From contig NZ_JAOQNK010000001.1 of assembly GCF_025961315.1 (NCBI RefSeq), positions 3,720,001 through 3,784,000 of the forward strand: a stretch of 64,000 nucleotides of DNA. The letters are read 5' to 3'. Of this stretch, positions 36,675 through 45,284 are shown one piece after another. A program made the position numbers and the translations under genes. Each line of letters opens with the position of its first letter. The stretch's first letter is position 1. A model generated the notes under the pieces. The model was not told the DNA's origin. It saw nothing but the letters and a program-made list of their open reading frames with translations, and did not search any database. This DNA is from Sphingobacterium kitahiroshimense. GTDB taxonomy: Bacteria; Bacteroidota; Bacteroidia; Sphingobacteriales; Sphingobacteriaceae.

Positions 36675-37211
36675 ATGATTTTATCGGATAAACGTATACT
36701 AGAAGAAATTGAAAATGGCAATATCGTTATTGAACCATATGATCGTAAATGCTTGGGGACAAACTCGTACGATGTTCACTTAGGTAAACATCTGGCGACC
36801 TATAAAAACCGTGTTTTAGATGCGAAACATCATAATGAGATTGATCATTTTGAAATTCCGGAAGAGGGATTTGTTTTAGAGCCTAATACATTATACCTCG
36901 GGGTCACGTTAGAATATACCGAAACGCATAAACATGTTCCCTTCTTAGAAGGAAAATCGAGTACGGGTCGTTTAGGTATCGATATTCATGCTACTGCTGG
37001 AAAGGGTGATGTTGGATTTTGTAATACGTGGACATTGGAGATTTCATGTGCACAGCCTGTTCGCATCTATGCAGGAATGCCAATAGGACAACTTATTTAT
37101 TTCGTAGTTGAAGGAGAGGTGGAAACTCTTTATAATACAAAGGGTAATGCAAAATATAATATCAAGACGACCAAGCCTGTGGAGTCTATGATGTGGAAAA
37201 ACTCATTTTAA
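36675..37211 (+). CDS. dcd: dCTP deaminase
   Basis: A 178-residue dCTP deaminase that turns dCTP into dUTP for thymidylate synthesis. Family signatures: MILSDKRILEEIENG at the start, LGTNSYDVHLG near residues 27-37 and the active-site segment LEGKSSTGRLGIDIHATAG near 95-113, with the catalytic glutamate in TWTLEISC. It ends just before a palindromic terminator shared with convergent prfB. Confidence 0.95.
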   Translation: MILSDKRILEEIENGNIVIEPYDRKCLGTNSYDVHLGKHLATYKNRVLDAKHHNEIDHFEIPEEGFVLEPNTLYLGVTLEYTETHKHVPFLEGKSSTGRLGIDIHATAGKGDVGFCNTWTLEISCAQPVRIYAGMPIGQLIYFVVEGEVETLYNTKGNAKYNIKTTKPVESMMWKNSF

Positions 37212-37215
37212 ATTA

Positions 37216-37249
37216 AAAAGAGCAAAGATTTTAAAATCTTTGCTCTTTT
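37216..37249. terminator. bidirectional terminator dcd / prfB
   Basis: A perfect 34-bp palindrome (two 17-nt arms, no spacer): AAAAGAGCAAAGATTTT and its complement, followed by T-rich sequence on both sides. It separates convergent dcd and prfB. Confidence 0.82.
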
Positions 37250-37263
37250 CGTTTGAAATCTGC

Positions 37264-38347
37264 TTAACCTCCAAATTCCATTAAATAGGCTTTTAAGAAT
37301 TCGTCCAAGTCACCGTCTAGCACAGATTGTGTATTAGAGGTTTCGTAATTGGTTCTTAAATCTTTAATTAATTTATAGGGGTGTAATACATAGTTTCTTA
37401 TTTGAGATCCCCACTCGATTTTCTTTTTATTACCCTCGATTGCGTCGGTTGCCTCTTGGCGTTTCCGCATTTCGATTTCATACAGTTGTGATTTCAAGAG
37501 TCGAAAGGCATTTTCTTTATTTTGTAATTGTGATCTAGATTCCTGATTTTTAATGATAATACCAGTTGGCTTATGGTGTAATCGTACTGCAGTTTCTACT
37601 TTATTTACGTTTTGACCTCCAGCACCACCTGCACGGAAAGTATCCCACTCAATTTCAGAATCTTTGACCTCGATTTCAATGTTGTTATCAATTAATGGAT
37701 AGACGTATACAGAGGCAAATGAAGTATGACGCTTGCCGTTTGAATCAAAGGGTGAAATACGAACTAAACGGTGGACACCATTTTCACCCTTTAGATAACC
37801 ATATGCAAAATCTCCGGAAATTTGGAGCGTGACAGTTTTTATTCCTGCAACTTCTCCCTCTTGCGAATCCTGTTCAGTTACTTTATAACCATTTTTCTCA
37901 CCCCACATGATATACATACGCATCAACATGGCCGCCCAGTCACAACTTTCTGTTCCGCCGGCTCCAGCAGTAATCTGCAGAATGGCGTCCAGCTGATCTT
38001 CTTCGGCGCTTAGCATGTTCTTGAATTCTAATTCTTCCACCGCTTCTAAAGCAATATGATACTGTTCATTGAGCTCCGCTTCCGTAGCGTCGCCGGCTTG
38101 ATAGAATTCATATAATACACCCGTATCATCGACAGCTGCCGCGACCGAATCAAAGTGATCCGTCCATACCTTCTGTACTTTGATAGACTGTAATATTTTT
38201 TCTGCAGCTTTTGAATCGTCCCAAAAATTAGGTTGTAAGGTAATTTCTTGGTCTTTTTCTAGCAGTTCTTTTTTGACATCGATGTCAAAGATGCCTCCTC
38301 AGGGAAGTTACACGATCCCTCAAATCTTGAATTTGTTCTTTGGTCAT
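37264..38347 (-). CDS. prfB: peptide chain release factor 2, with programmed +1 frameshift
   Basis: RF2 ends translation at UGA and UAA. The gene lies in two frames. A short frame from the ATG at 38347 encodes 20 residues (MTKEQIQDLRDRVTSLRRHL) and stops at an in-frame TGA (38287-38285). A +1 shift at CTT-TGA-C continues as DIDVKKELLEKDQ into the main frame ending at 37264, giving 360 residues, close to the family length. The product has the SPF codon-recognition motif (RISPFDSNGKR) and the catalytic GGQ (AGGAGGQNVNK). The frame without the shift has an internal ATG at 38040, which would lose about a quarter of the protein, so the shifted model is right. RF2 scarcity raises shifting and so its own synthesis. 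Confidence 0.96.
38284..38299 (-). promoter_or_regulatory. prfB programmed frameshift site
   Basis: On the minus strand: AGGAGG (38299-38294), CAT, then CTT TGA C (38290-38284). The Shine-Dalgarno-like AGGAGG is 3 nt before the CTT slip codon, the same spacing as in the Escherichia coli prfB site. The sequence is notable because Bacteroidota rarely use Shine-Dalgarno motifs for initiation. Confidence 0.95.
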
Positions 38348-38352
38348 AATAA

Positions 38353-38385
38353 CAAAGATACGGCTTTCTATAGGAAATGCCCAAA
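38353..38385 (-). promoter_or_regulatory. promoter of prfB
   Basis: On the minus strand TTTG (38385-38382), a 21-bp spacer, and TATCTTTG (38360-38353). The -7 box ends 5 nt before the prfB ATG, so the transcript is probably leaderless or nearly so. Confidence 0.6.
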
Positions 38386-38501
38386 AAGCTGCGATATGAA
38401 CTTCAGTGATCGGGATAAATTTTTATATTTCCTCAATAGTACAGTTTTTAATGGAAGAGGAGAAATCGATAACTTTGTTTATAGATATGGTACAATTAAC
38501 A

Positions 38502-38531
38502 TTGTAAATAAAACAAATTTATCTAAGTTTG
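38502..38531 (+). promoter_or_regulatory. promoter of pgi
   Basis: TTG at 38502-38504, a 19-bp spacer, and TAAGTTTG at 38524-38531, a full match to the Bacteroidota consensus. The expected start lies about 12 nt before the pgi ATG. Confidence 0.72.
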
Positions 38532-38547
38532 ATTAAAATAGAAAAAT

Positions 38548-40197
38548 ATGTTACCAAAAATAGATTTTACTCAGACAGCGGCTTACCGCTATTTAGCCGA
38601 TCATTATATTAGTATAAACGAGCATAGCTTGAAAGATTTATTTGCTGCAGATGATTTTAGATTTGAGAAATATAGTATTGAATTTAATGATTTGCTCTTA
38701 GATTATTCAAAAAATAGAGTGAACGATGAGACGTTAGCTTTGTTACGCCAGTTGGCAAAAGAGTGCCAATTAAGCGAAGCCATAGAAGCAATGTTTCAGG
38801 GTGAGAAAATCAATGAAACAGAAGGCCGTCAGGTATTGCATACGGCTTTGCGCAATCAATCTGGAAAAGCAATATTTGTTGATGGTCAAGACGTCATGAA
38901 AGATGTAAATGCTGTTTTGGCACAGATGGAGTCATTCACAAACCGCATTCTATCTGGTGAATGGAAAGGCTATACTGGAAAAACCATTACCGATGTGGTG
39001 AATGTTGGTATCGGAGGATCTGATTTAGGTCCAGTAATGGTGACGGAGGCTTTAAAGGCTTATCGCACACATTTAAATATGCATTTTGTATCTAATGTGG
39101 ATGGAACACATATTGCCGAGGCTATTAAAAACCTTGATCCAGAGACAACCTTATTCCTGATTGCATCAAAAACTTTTACAACACAGGAAACGATGGCAAA
39201 TGCGAATACTGCTCGAGATTGGTTCTTGACAAGTGGAGCACAACAGACCGATGTTGCGAAGCATTTTGCTGCTTTGAGCACGAATACCGCTGCTGTTGCC
39301 GCATTTGGTATCGACACTAAAAATATGTTTCAATTCTGGGATTGGGTTGGTGGACGTTACTCCCTATGGTCTGCGATCGGTTTATCGATCAGCTTAGCTG
39401 TTGGTTTTGAACATTTCAAAGAATTATTAACGGGCGCATTTGAGGCCGATGAGCATTTTAGAACAGCAGCTTTTGAAGAGAATATTCCGGTTACTCTAGC
39501 TTTGTTGGGTATATGGTATAATAACTTTTTTGAAGCAGAAAGTCACGCGATCTTACCATATGATCAATATTTACATCGTTTCGCGGCGTATTTCCAACAG
39601 GGAGATATGGAGAGTAATGGTAAGTGTGTGGATCGTAACGGTAAAGCTGTGGATTATCAAACAGGTCCAATTATCTGGGGTGAGCCTGGTACAAATGGAC
39701 AGCACGCTTTTTATCAACTGATACATCAAGGAACTAAATTAATCCCTTGTGATTTTATTGCACCTGCCATTAGCTTAAACCCTATAGGCAAGCATCATCA
39801 GATGTTACTTTCTAATTTTTTTGCGCAAACAGAAGCATTGATGAATGGAAAATCTGAGGAAGTTGTTGTTGCTGAACTAAAGGCAGCGGGTAAATCGGAA
39901 GAAGAAATTGAAAAGCTGAAAGCATTTAAGGTGTTTGAAGGAAATAGACCGAGTAACTCTATTTTGCTTAAAAAAGTAACACCACGTTCTTTGGGTACTT
40001 TGGTTGCACTTTATGAGCATAAAATATTTGTACAGGGCATTATCTGGAATGTCTTCAGTTTTGATCAATGGGGGGTAGAATTAGGGAAGCAGCTTGCGGG
40101 TCAAATTTTACCAGAATTAGAGTCAGAAGATATCATTACGACGCATGATTCGTCGACAAATGGTTTGATAAATCAATATAAAGCTTGGCGTTTATAA
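38548..40197 (+). CDS. pgi: glucose-6-phosphate isomerase
   Basis: Interconverts glucose 6-phosphate and fructose 6-phosphate. The 549-residue product has the two classical PGI signatures, NVGIGGSDLGPVMVTEAL near residues 152-169 and, in the C-terminal half, QLIHQGTKLIPCDFI and GIIWNVFSFDQWGVELGKQLA (in part), with GGRYSLWSAIGLSI near 267-280. Full length for the E. coli-like long form. It is convergent with pfkA, the next step of glycolysis, with a shared terminator. Confidence 0.98.
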   Translation: MLPKIDFTQTAAYRYLADHYISINEHSLKDLFAADDFRFEKYSIEFNDLLLDYSKNRVNDETLALLRQLAKECQLSEAIEAMFQGEKINETEGRQVLHTALRNQSGKAIFVDGQDVMKDVNAVLAQMESFTNRILSGEWKGYTGKTITDVVNVGIGGSDLGPVMVTEALKAYRTHLNMHFVSNVDGTHIAEAIKNLDPETTLFLIASKTFTTQETMANANTARDWFLTSGAQQTDVAKHFAALSTNTAAVAAFGIDTKNMFQFWDWVGGRYSLWSAIGLSISLAVGFEHFKELLTGAFEADEHFRTAAFEENIPVTLALLGIWYNNFFEAESHAILPYDQYLHRFAAYFQQGDMESNGKCVDRNGKAVDYQTGPIIWGEPGTNGQHAFYQLIHQGTKLIPCDFIAPAISLNPIGKHHQMLLSNFFAQTEALMNGKSEEVVVAELKAAGKSEEEIEKLKAFKVFEGNRPSNSILLKKVTPRSLGTLVALYEHKIFVQGIIWNVFSFDQWGVELGKQLAGQILPELESEDIITTHDSSTNGLINQYKAWRL

Positions 40198-40210
40198 GTG
40201 TTAAGGAAAT

Positions 40211-40248
40211 AAAAAAACCGGGGTTAATGTTTTAATCCCGGTTTTTTT
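40211..40248. terminator. bidirectional terminator pgi / pfkA
   Basis: A 17-bp stem (40211-40227 with 40232-40248, one G-T pair) with a 4-nt loop. Each arm has a CCGGG core next to seven A or T, so it works in both directions between the convergent genes. Confidence 0.88.
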
Positions 40249-40261
40249 ATGTTGTTATTTT

Positions 40262-41236
40262 TTATAAGGATAGAATTTCAACTATTCTTAATAAATCCTG
40301 ATTGATTGAATCAATGTGTTTAATTGCTTTTTTGAACGATATAAATTGTATTTCGCCATGAACTAAACCCACCATTTCACCTTTGCGACCCTCTAGTAGA
40401 GCCTCTACAGCGGCAACACCTAATCTGCTGGCCAATACTCTATCCATACAAGTCGGGCTTCCACCGCGCTGTATATGACCTAATATCGATAATCGAACAT
40501 CATACTTAGGAAAGTTTGCTTTGATTCTTTCTGACACAACCATTCCACCTTCCGAATCACCTTCGGCAACGATGATGATACGTGATGATTTGCTTTTACG
40601 CGTTTTATCTAAGCGTTTCATGATGGCATCGTAATCCACATTAAATTCAGGGATTAAAACGGCTTCAGCACCTGTACTGATACCCGATCTTAGCGCAATC
40701 AATCCCGAATCTCTACCCATCACTTCAATTACAAAAAGACGGTCATGAGATTCTGCTGTATCTCTAATTTTATCAACAGCCTGTATAACTGTATTGATAG
40801 CCGTATCATAACCTATTGTAAAGTCAGTCCCAGCAAGATCATTGTCAATTGTACCAGGAAGACCGATGATAGGAATATCAAATTCCTCTAGAAATTTGGA
40901 TGCACCTGTAAAAGTTCCATCGCCACCAATTACGACTAAAGCATCGATACCTGCCGCTTTTACATTTTCATAAGCTTTTTGGCGTCCTTCAATAGTTCTG
41001 AATTCATCACTTCTTGCTGTTTTTAAAATGGTGCCACCACGTTGTATGATGTTAGCGACAGATTTAACGTCCATAGCATACATATCGCCACTGACCAAGC
41101 CGTCATATCCTCTTTTAACACCAAAAACATTTAAACCATTATATATACCTGCTCTAACTACCGCGCGAATGGCAGCATTCATTCCTGGAGCATCTCCTCC
41201 AGAAGTTAATACTGCTATATTTTTAATATTACTCAT
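40262..41236 (-). CDS. pfkA: ATP-dependent 6-phosphofructokinase
   Basis: Phosphorylates fructose 6-phosphate to the 1,6-bisphosphate. The 324-residue length and motifs fit bacterial PfkA: TSGGDAPGMNAAIRAVVR near residues 11-28, GGDGTFTGA near 103-111 with glycine after GGD-G (ATP type rather than pyrophosphate type), LPGTIDNDLAGTDFTIGYDTA (in part) near 125, and MGRDSGLIAL near 170. A consensus promoter ends 4 nt before the start codon. Confidence 0.97.
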   Translation of the reverse strand: MSNIKNIAVLTSGGDAPGMNAAIRAVVRAGIYNGLNVFGVKRGYDGLVSGDMYAMDVKSVANIIQRGGTILKTARSDEFRTIEGRQKAYENVKAAGIDALVVIGGDGTFTGASKFLEEFDIPIIGLPGTIDNDLAGTDFTIGYDTAINTVIQAVDKIRDTAESHDRLFVIEVMGRDSGLIALRSGISTGAEAVLIPEFNVDYDAIMKRLDKTRKSKSSRIIIVAEGDSEGGMVVSERIKANFPKYDVRLSILGHIQRGGSPTCMDRVLASRLGVAAVEALLEGRKGEMVGLVHGEIQFISFKKAIKHIDSINQDLLRIVEILSL

Positions 41237-41240
41237 AATT

Positions 41241-41271
41241 CAAACTTAATAAATCGTATTTCGGTTTGCAA
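41241..41271 (-). promoter_or_regulatory. promoter of pfkA
   Basis: On the minus strand TTG (41271-41269), a 20-bp spacer, and TAAGTTTG (41248-41241). Only 4 nt separate the -7 box from the ATG, which predicts a leaderless mRNA. Confidence 0.68.
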
Positions 41272-41287
41272 TATAAACCAGTTGAAT

Positions 41288-41343
41288 GAAAAAAACAACT
41301 TATTTGGGTTATCTATTTGTAAATTGATCACCCAAATAAGTTG
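41288..41343 (-). terminator. terminator after the DsbD-like gene
   Basis: A 14-bp perfect stem (41330-41343 with 41296-41309) around a 20-nt loop, followed on the minus strand by a T-run from the A-stretch at 41288-41295. It lies about 65 nt beyond the stop of the minus-strand DsbD-like gene. Confidence 0.75.
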
Positions 41344-41407
41344 CGATTGCTTTTATTCTTTGCTCGAATCGGGATCGATTCAACAAAATCTACGGCCCGT
41401 GAAGCCG

Positions 41408-43099
41408 TTACTTTTTAGCATTGAAGGCGTCAATTCCACTTTGTAAGTATTGCGCATAGGCAATAGGATCGTAATTTGCTCCTGAAGGTGGAACCAACAC
41501 GTTTCCTTGCGTATCGACAATCACATAAAGAGGCTGTGAATTACTGTTAAATTTCGACGCTTGAAAATCTGAATTTTTGTTTCCAATATTCTTGATTTTC
41601 TTTTTTGAATAAGTTGAAATAATCTGCTCTTCTTTAGGTAACTCCGTACGGTCATCGACAAAAAGTTCAGCCATTACGAAACCTTCTTTCAATAATTTGG
41701 CTACGTTAGGATCTGTCCATACGTTTGCTTCCATTTTACGGCAGTTTACACAGTTCCAGCCTGTAAAATCGATTAGAACAGGCTTGTTCAATTCTTTAGC
41801 AGTTTCTAAGGCTTGGTCGTAGTCATAGTAAGGATCAAATCCTTTTGGAGTACCACGTTCGTGGAATATCTCTGCATATTTTTTTACTTTGCCATCCGAG
41901 TATACCGGTGCACTTGCTATTCCAGCAGATAAATCAAAATCCTGAGTTGCTGATGGTGGTAAAAATGCGGATATGGATTTCAAAGGAGCCCCCCATAGTC
42001 CTGGTATCATGTACATCACAAAAGCAAAGACTGTTATCGCTAAAAATGTACGTGGTACGGATAAGAATTTTAGCTCACTATCATGAGAAAACTTAATTTT
42101 ACCAATAAGGTAGAGACCCATTAAACCGAAAATAACGATCCATAAGGAAAGAAATACTTCACGATCAAACCAATTCCAATGGTAGGCAAGATCAACATTT
42201 GATAGGAATTTTAATGCTAAGGCTAACTCCAGAAATCCTAGGACTACTTTTACACTATTTAACCAGCCTCCTGATTTTGGAAGGGATTTTAATAATGAAG
42301 GGAACATTGCGAATAATGCAAAAGGAATTGCTAAAGAAATAGAAAAACCAAGCATACCGATTGCTGGCCCTAAGCGCTCGCCTTTAGATGCTGCTTCCAC
42401 CAACAACGTACCTATAATAGGTCCTGTACAGGAAAAGGAAACTAAAGAAAGGCTAAATGCCATAAAGAATAGACCAACCAAACCACCTTTGTCCGATTTG
42501 GCATCCATTTTATTGACAAATGAACTTGGTAGTGTAATTTCAAATGCACCAAAAAATGACGCTGCAAAAACGACTAGTAATAGGAAGAATAAAAAGTTAA
42601 AGATACCATTTGTAGAAAGTGCATTAAGTGCGTCAGAACCAAATAAAATGGTAATGATCATGCCCAACGCAACATAGATGATGATGATAAATAATCCATA
42701 TAGTAAAGCTTTACTTATTCCACTGGCTCTTGATCCTGATTGTTTCGTAAAGAAACTGACAGTCAACGGTAACATTGGAAAGATACAAGGCATCAATAAT
42801 GCCATAAAACCTCCCACTAAACCTGCGATGAAAATACCCCAAAGTGATTTTTTTTCTTCGGGAGCTTGATCAATTGCTGTTTGCGTCATGGCTTTAGTTG
42901 TATCCTGACTGAGGGTATCAGGACTTTCAGAGAAAACCAAATCCTCTGTCACTTCAACAGGGGATGTTGTATCAGCAGATTCTGAAAATTCGATTCCTTC
43001 CACACTAAGTAAAGAGTCTTGTGCTGTTGCAAAAGAAAGAACAGGAATAAATAAACTGAAAATAACGAAGTAGATTAAAAATAGTTTCTTTTTAGCCAT
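41408..43099 (-). CDS. dsbD: DsbD/CcdA-like thiol:disulfide interchange protein (membrane + thioredoxin domains)
   Basis: Carries electrons from cytoplasmic thioredoxin across the membrane to the periplasm. The start is set at the ATG at 43099, which gives a signal peptide (MAKKKLFLIYFVIFSLFIPVLSFA); an ATG 15 codons upstream adds a non-signal stretch. The 563-residue product has an acidic linker, an eight-helix DsbD/CcdA domain with the conserved membrane cysteines in LMPCIFPM (near residue 105) and FSCTGPI (near 224), and a C-terminal thioredoxin-like domain with WNCVNCRK (CxxC near 450-453). It lacks the N-terminal nDsbD domain, which is encoded by the gene just upstream. Confidence 0.92.
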   Translation of the reverse strand: MAKKKLFLIYFVIFSLFIPVLSFATAQDSLLSVEGIEFSESADTTSPVEVTEDLVFSESPDTLSQDTTKAMTQTAIDQAPEEKKSLWGIFIAGLVGGFMALLMPCIFPMLPLTVSFFTKQSGSRASGISKALLYGLFIIIIYVALGMIITILFGSDALNALSTNGIFNFLFFLLLVVFAASFFGAFEITLPSSFVNKMDAKSDKGGLVGLFFMAFSLSLVSFSCTGPIIGTLLVEAASKGERLGPAIGMLGFSISLAIPFALFAMFPSLLKSLPKSGGWLNSVKVVLGFLELALALKFLSNVDLAYHWNWFDREVFLSLWIVIFGLMGLYLIGKIKFSHDSELKFLSVPRTFLAITVFAFVMYMIPGLWGAPLKSISAFLPPSATQDFDLSAGIASAPVYSDGKVKKYAEIFHERGTPKGFDPYYDYDQALETAKELNKPVLIDFTGWNCVNCRKMEANVWTDPNVAKLLKEGFVMAELFVDDRTELPKEEQIISTYSKKKIKNIGNKNSDFQASKFNSNSQPLYVIVDTQGNVLVPPSGANYDPIAYAQYLQSGIDAFNAKK

Positions 43100-43296
43100 T
43101 ATATATAGAGTTCTAAGATAATTTGTAAAATTAAAAAAAGACATTGAGAATCACCTTATTGTTTAGTAGTTGTAAAGTCAATTTTGCCTTCTAAAGGCAA
43201 TCTTACAGGCGTTTATACTTCATTACAAGGGTAATTATAATAAATCGCAGAAAATTAACATTTCATGAAGTGATTTTGAATTCGCACGCTAATAAG

Positions 43297-43342
43297 AAAA
43301 CGCTATTCAACTAACCATAATGAATTAGCTGAATAGCGTTTT
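43297..43342 (-). terminator. hairpin/terminator between the two DsbD genes
   Basis: A 13-bp stem AAAACGCTATTCA (43297-43309) and TGAATAGCGTTTT (43330-43342), extended inside by CTAA/TTAG. On the minus strand it follows the nDsbD stop by 23 nt and ends in TTTT. It may end or weaken transcription before the larger DsbD gene. Confidence 0.7.
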
Positions 43343-43365
43343 GTTCAAATATATGTTGCTAATTT

Positions 43366-43815
43366 TTACTTGATTGCTACAGAAAATGCATAATCTGTTG
43401 GTGGAAGACATTGTGTTTTATCGCAAGCTTGGTATTCTACACTTCCTTTTACAGTTGTTGTTCCTTTATTTAATTTTACTTTTTGCTGAAAAATTACCTC
43501 TTTTTTAAAGTAGCCTACATTCATTTTAAAGACTTCTTCGTATTTTGTTGCTGCTTTAGGTTCAGCTGTTTTACCGTTTAGCGCGTAATCTTTAGATGCA
43601 GGGAACGTAAATGAGGTTGGTATAGGACCATTTTCACCGACATTTTGAGAATAAATGTGCCAACCGTCCTGAATAGTGGCTTTGATAAAGATAACTGCTT
43701 CCTTATCATTTAATTTTTTTGAAGCAACAGTCCATTTAACAGGATCGTGGATTTGAGCTACTGCTCCTGAAATAGCAAAAAATAGTACTGCTATTAGTAA
43801 TGTTAATTTTTTCAT
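43366..43815 (-). CDS. DsbD N-terminal-domain protein (periplasmic nDsbD homologue)
   Basis: A 149-residue periplasmic protein with a signal peptide ending at AVAQ and one immunoglobulin-like domain of the DsbD N-terminal type. The redox pair is visible as YQACDKTQCLPP near residues 129-140, comparable to the cysteine pair of E. coli nDsbD. In E. coli this domain is fused to the membrane part; here it is a separate gene 266 nt upstream of it on the same strand, with a hairpin between them. A -7-like TAGCTTTG (minus, 43850-43843) lies 28 nt before the start, without a clear -33. Confidence 0.9.
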   Translation of the reverse strand: MKKLTLLIAVLFFAISGAVAQIHDPVKWTVASKKLNDKEAVIFIKATIQDGWHIYSQNVGENGPIPTSFTFPASKDYALNGKTAEPKAATKYEEVFKMNVGYFKKEVIFQQKVKLNKGTTTVKGSVEYQACDKTQCLPPTDYAFSVAIK

Positions 43816-44044
43816 GGAATATATTTGTTTTTTGTATTGTTACAAAGCTATCATTAGCATATTTATTGTTTTTAGTAAACGATAGGCATTGATGGTTTCA
43901 TCAGCATATTTAATATTAAAAACTTTCTATACAAATCATGCTCTTGCTATAAGACCTTAGGAAATAGCTAAAGTTTAATTTCTTTTAGCAAATTTACTTT
44001 TTTGGTCCAATATATTTATCGGAGCAGGGTAAATATTTTGTTGC

Positions 44045-44815
44045 TTAAAGGACATATTTAATCTCTTGGAGATTGAACTCTTTTATATCATTTGCGATTT
44101 GAATCTGTAATAGGCCATTTGAAAGTACTTGTATTATTTTCCCTTCAATTTTTGTTTTATTGACTATATATCTTTTCATCTCATTTCTTCTAAAAAGATT
44201 TTGATTGAATGCTAATAGTTGTTGATCTTGATCCTGGTTTTTTAACCGTTTGTACTCTATATCTAAAAATTGATAAAGTTCTGTCGCTAGCGATCGTATG
44301 TAATAGGGTTTTTCTTGTTTGGTGATCGATTTTAGTGAGGTAATATGTTGGGTATCGCCAAATGACGTCTGATTTATATTAATACCGATCCCAATAATAC
44401 TTGTTGCGATTTTATTTCCTTTTATCGTGTTCTCAATTAGTACACCTACTATTTTTTGGTCATTAACATAAATATCGTTTGGCCATTTGATTTGCACTTT
44501 TTGGTTGGTTTTTGTTTTTAACCAGTTAAATATTCCGAGACATATGGCGCACGATAAGGTAAATTGCTGATCTATTCTTAAAAAATGCGGGTAAATGAGG
44601 ATTGATGTAATGATATTTTTACCAGGTTCGCTTTTCCAAATATTACCCCTCTGACCTTTCCCCGCGAATTGTTCTACTGCTAAAATGGCAGAACCTTCGT
44701 CCTGTGGCTTGAATTTTGACAAGTTTTCTTTAAAATAATCATTTGTGGATGCCACTCGATCGACAGTAATTACATTTTGACCGATAATAAGTCCTGAAAA
44801 TGTGTTATTTTGCAA
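44045..44815 (-). CDS. birA: biotin--[acetyl-CoA-carboxylase] ligase
   Basis: Attaches biotin to carboxylase carrier domains. The 256-residue protein has only the catalytic and C-terminal domains; no N-terminal DNA-binding helix-turn-helix is present, so it is not a repressor like E. coli BirA. Motifs: AVEQFAGKGQRGNIWKSEPGKNI (in part) near residues 47-68 with the biotin-binding GxGRRG-like GKGQRGN, and KWPNDIYVNDQKIVGVLIE near 105-123. No ATG is available before the conserved region, and an upstream stop limits the frame, so the start is a TTG at 44815. Confidence 0.92.
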   Translation of the reverse strand: MQNNTFSGLIIGQNVITVDRVASTNDYFKENLSKFKPQDEGSAILAVEQFAGKGQRGNIWKSEPGKNIITSILIYPHFLRIDQQFTLSCAICLGIFNWLKTKTNQKVQIKWPNDIYVNDQKIVGVLIENTIKGNKIATSIIGIGININQTSFGDTQHITSLKSITKQEKPYYIRSLATELYQFLDIEYKRLKNQDQDQQLLAFNQNLFRRNEMKRYIVNKTKIEGKIIQVLSNGLLQIQIANDIKEFNLQEIKYVL

Positions 44816-44865
44816 GGTGATAATTTTTTAATTGTATACAATAGTCAAAACTATAATTTTTTTTA

Positions 44866-45240
44866 ATGGATAAAAATAAAAGTTCAGAATTGTCAACGCG
44901 ACTGTCAGAGGTGGTGGTATATGGAATGCAAGAGAAGAAAGCAAATGAAATAGTGCGATTGGATTTGAGAAATATTAACAGTTCTGTTTCCGATTATTTT
45001 GTAATTTGTCATGCAGACTCCCATATTCAAGCGCAAGCAATCGCGAAAAGTGTAGAAGATGAAGTCTATAAAACATTTGGTCAAGATCCACAATATAAAG
45101 AAGGCCAGAGTCTTGGCGAATGGTTGATACTTGACTTTGTAGATGTAGTTGTTCATATCTTCAAGAAAGAAAAAAGGGCACTGTATGCGATCGAGGATCT
45201 ATGGGGCGACGCTCAAATTCAAGACTTTCAAAGTGCTTAA
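44866..45240 (+). CDS. rsfS: ribosome silencing factor
   Basis: RsfS binds ribosomal protein uL14 and blocks subunit joining when nutrients run low. The 124-residue product shows the family core, NSSVSDYFVICHADSHIQAQAIA (in part) near residues 40-62, GQSLGEWLILDFVDVVVHIF near 84-103 and a final KEKRALYAIEDLWGDA. It is divergent from birA and lies 44 nt upstream of ftsH, a pairing common in Bacteroidota. Confidence 0.95.
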   Translation: MDKNKSSELSTRLSEVVVYGMQEKKANEIVRLDLRNINSSVSDYFVICHADSHIQAQAIAKSVEDEVYKTFGQDPQYKEGQSLGEWLILDFVDVVVHIFKKEKRALYAIEDLWGDAQIQDFQSA

Positions 45241-45284
45241 TTAAGATAGAAAAAATAGAATTAAAACGATATAAATAAGAAAGA

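Noticed and set aside
37264..38040. prfB as a 258-residue gene starting at 38040
   Set aside because: It omits the N-terminal domain of RF2, which is encoded upstream in the same frame and reached through the CTT-TGA-C shift.
38180..38536. 118-codon plus-strand frame opposite the prfB 5' part
   Set aside because: It overlaps the RF2 N-terminus, the recoding site and two promoters; no family features.
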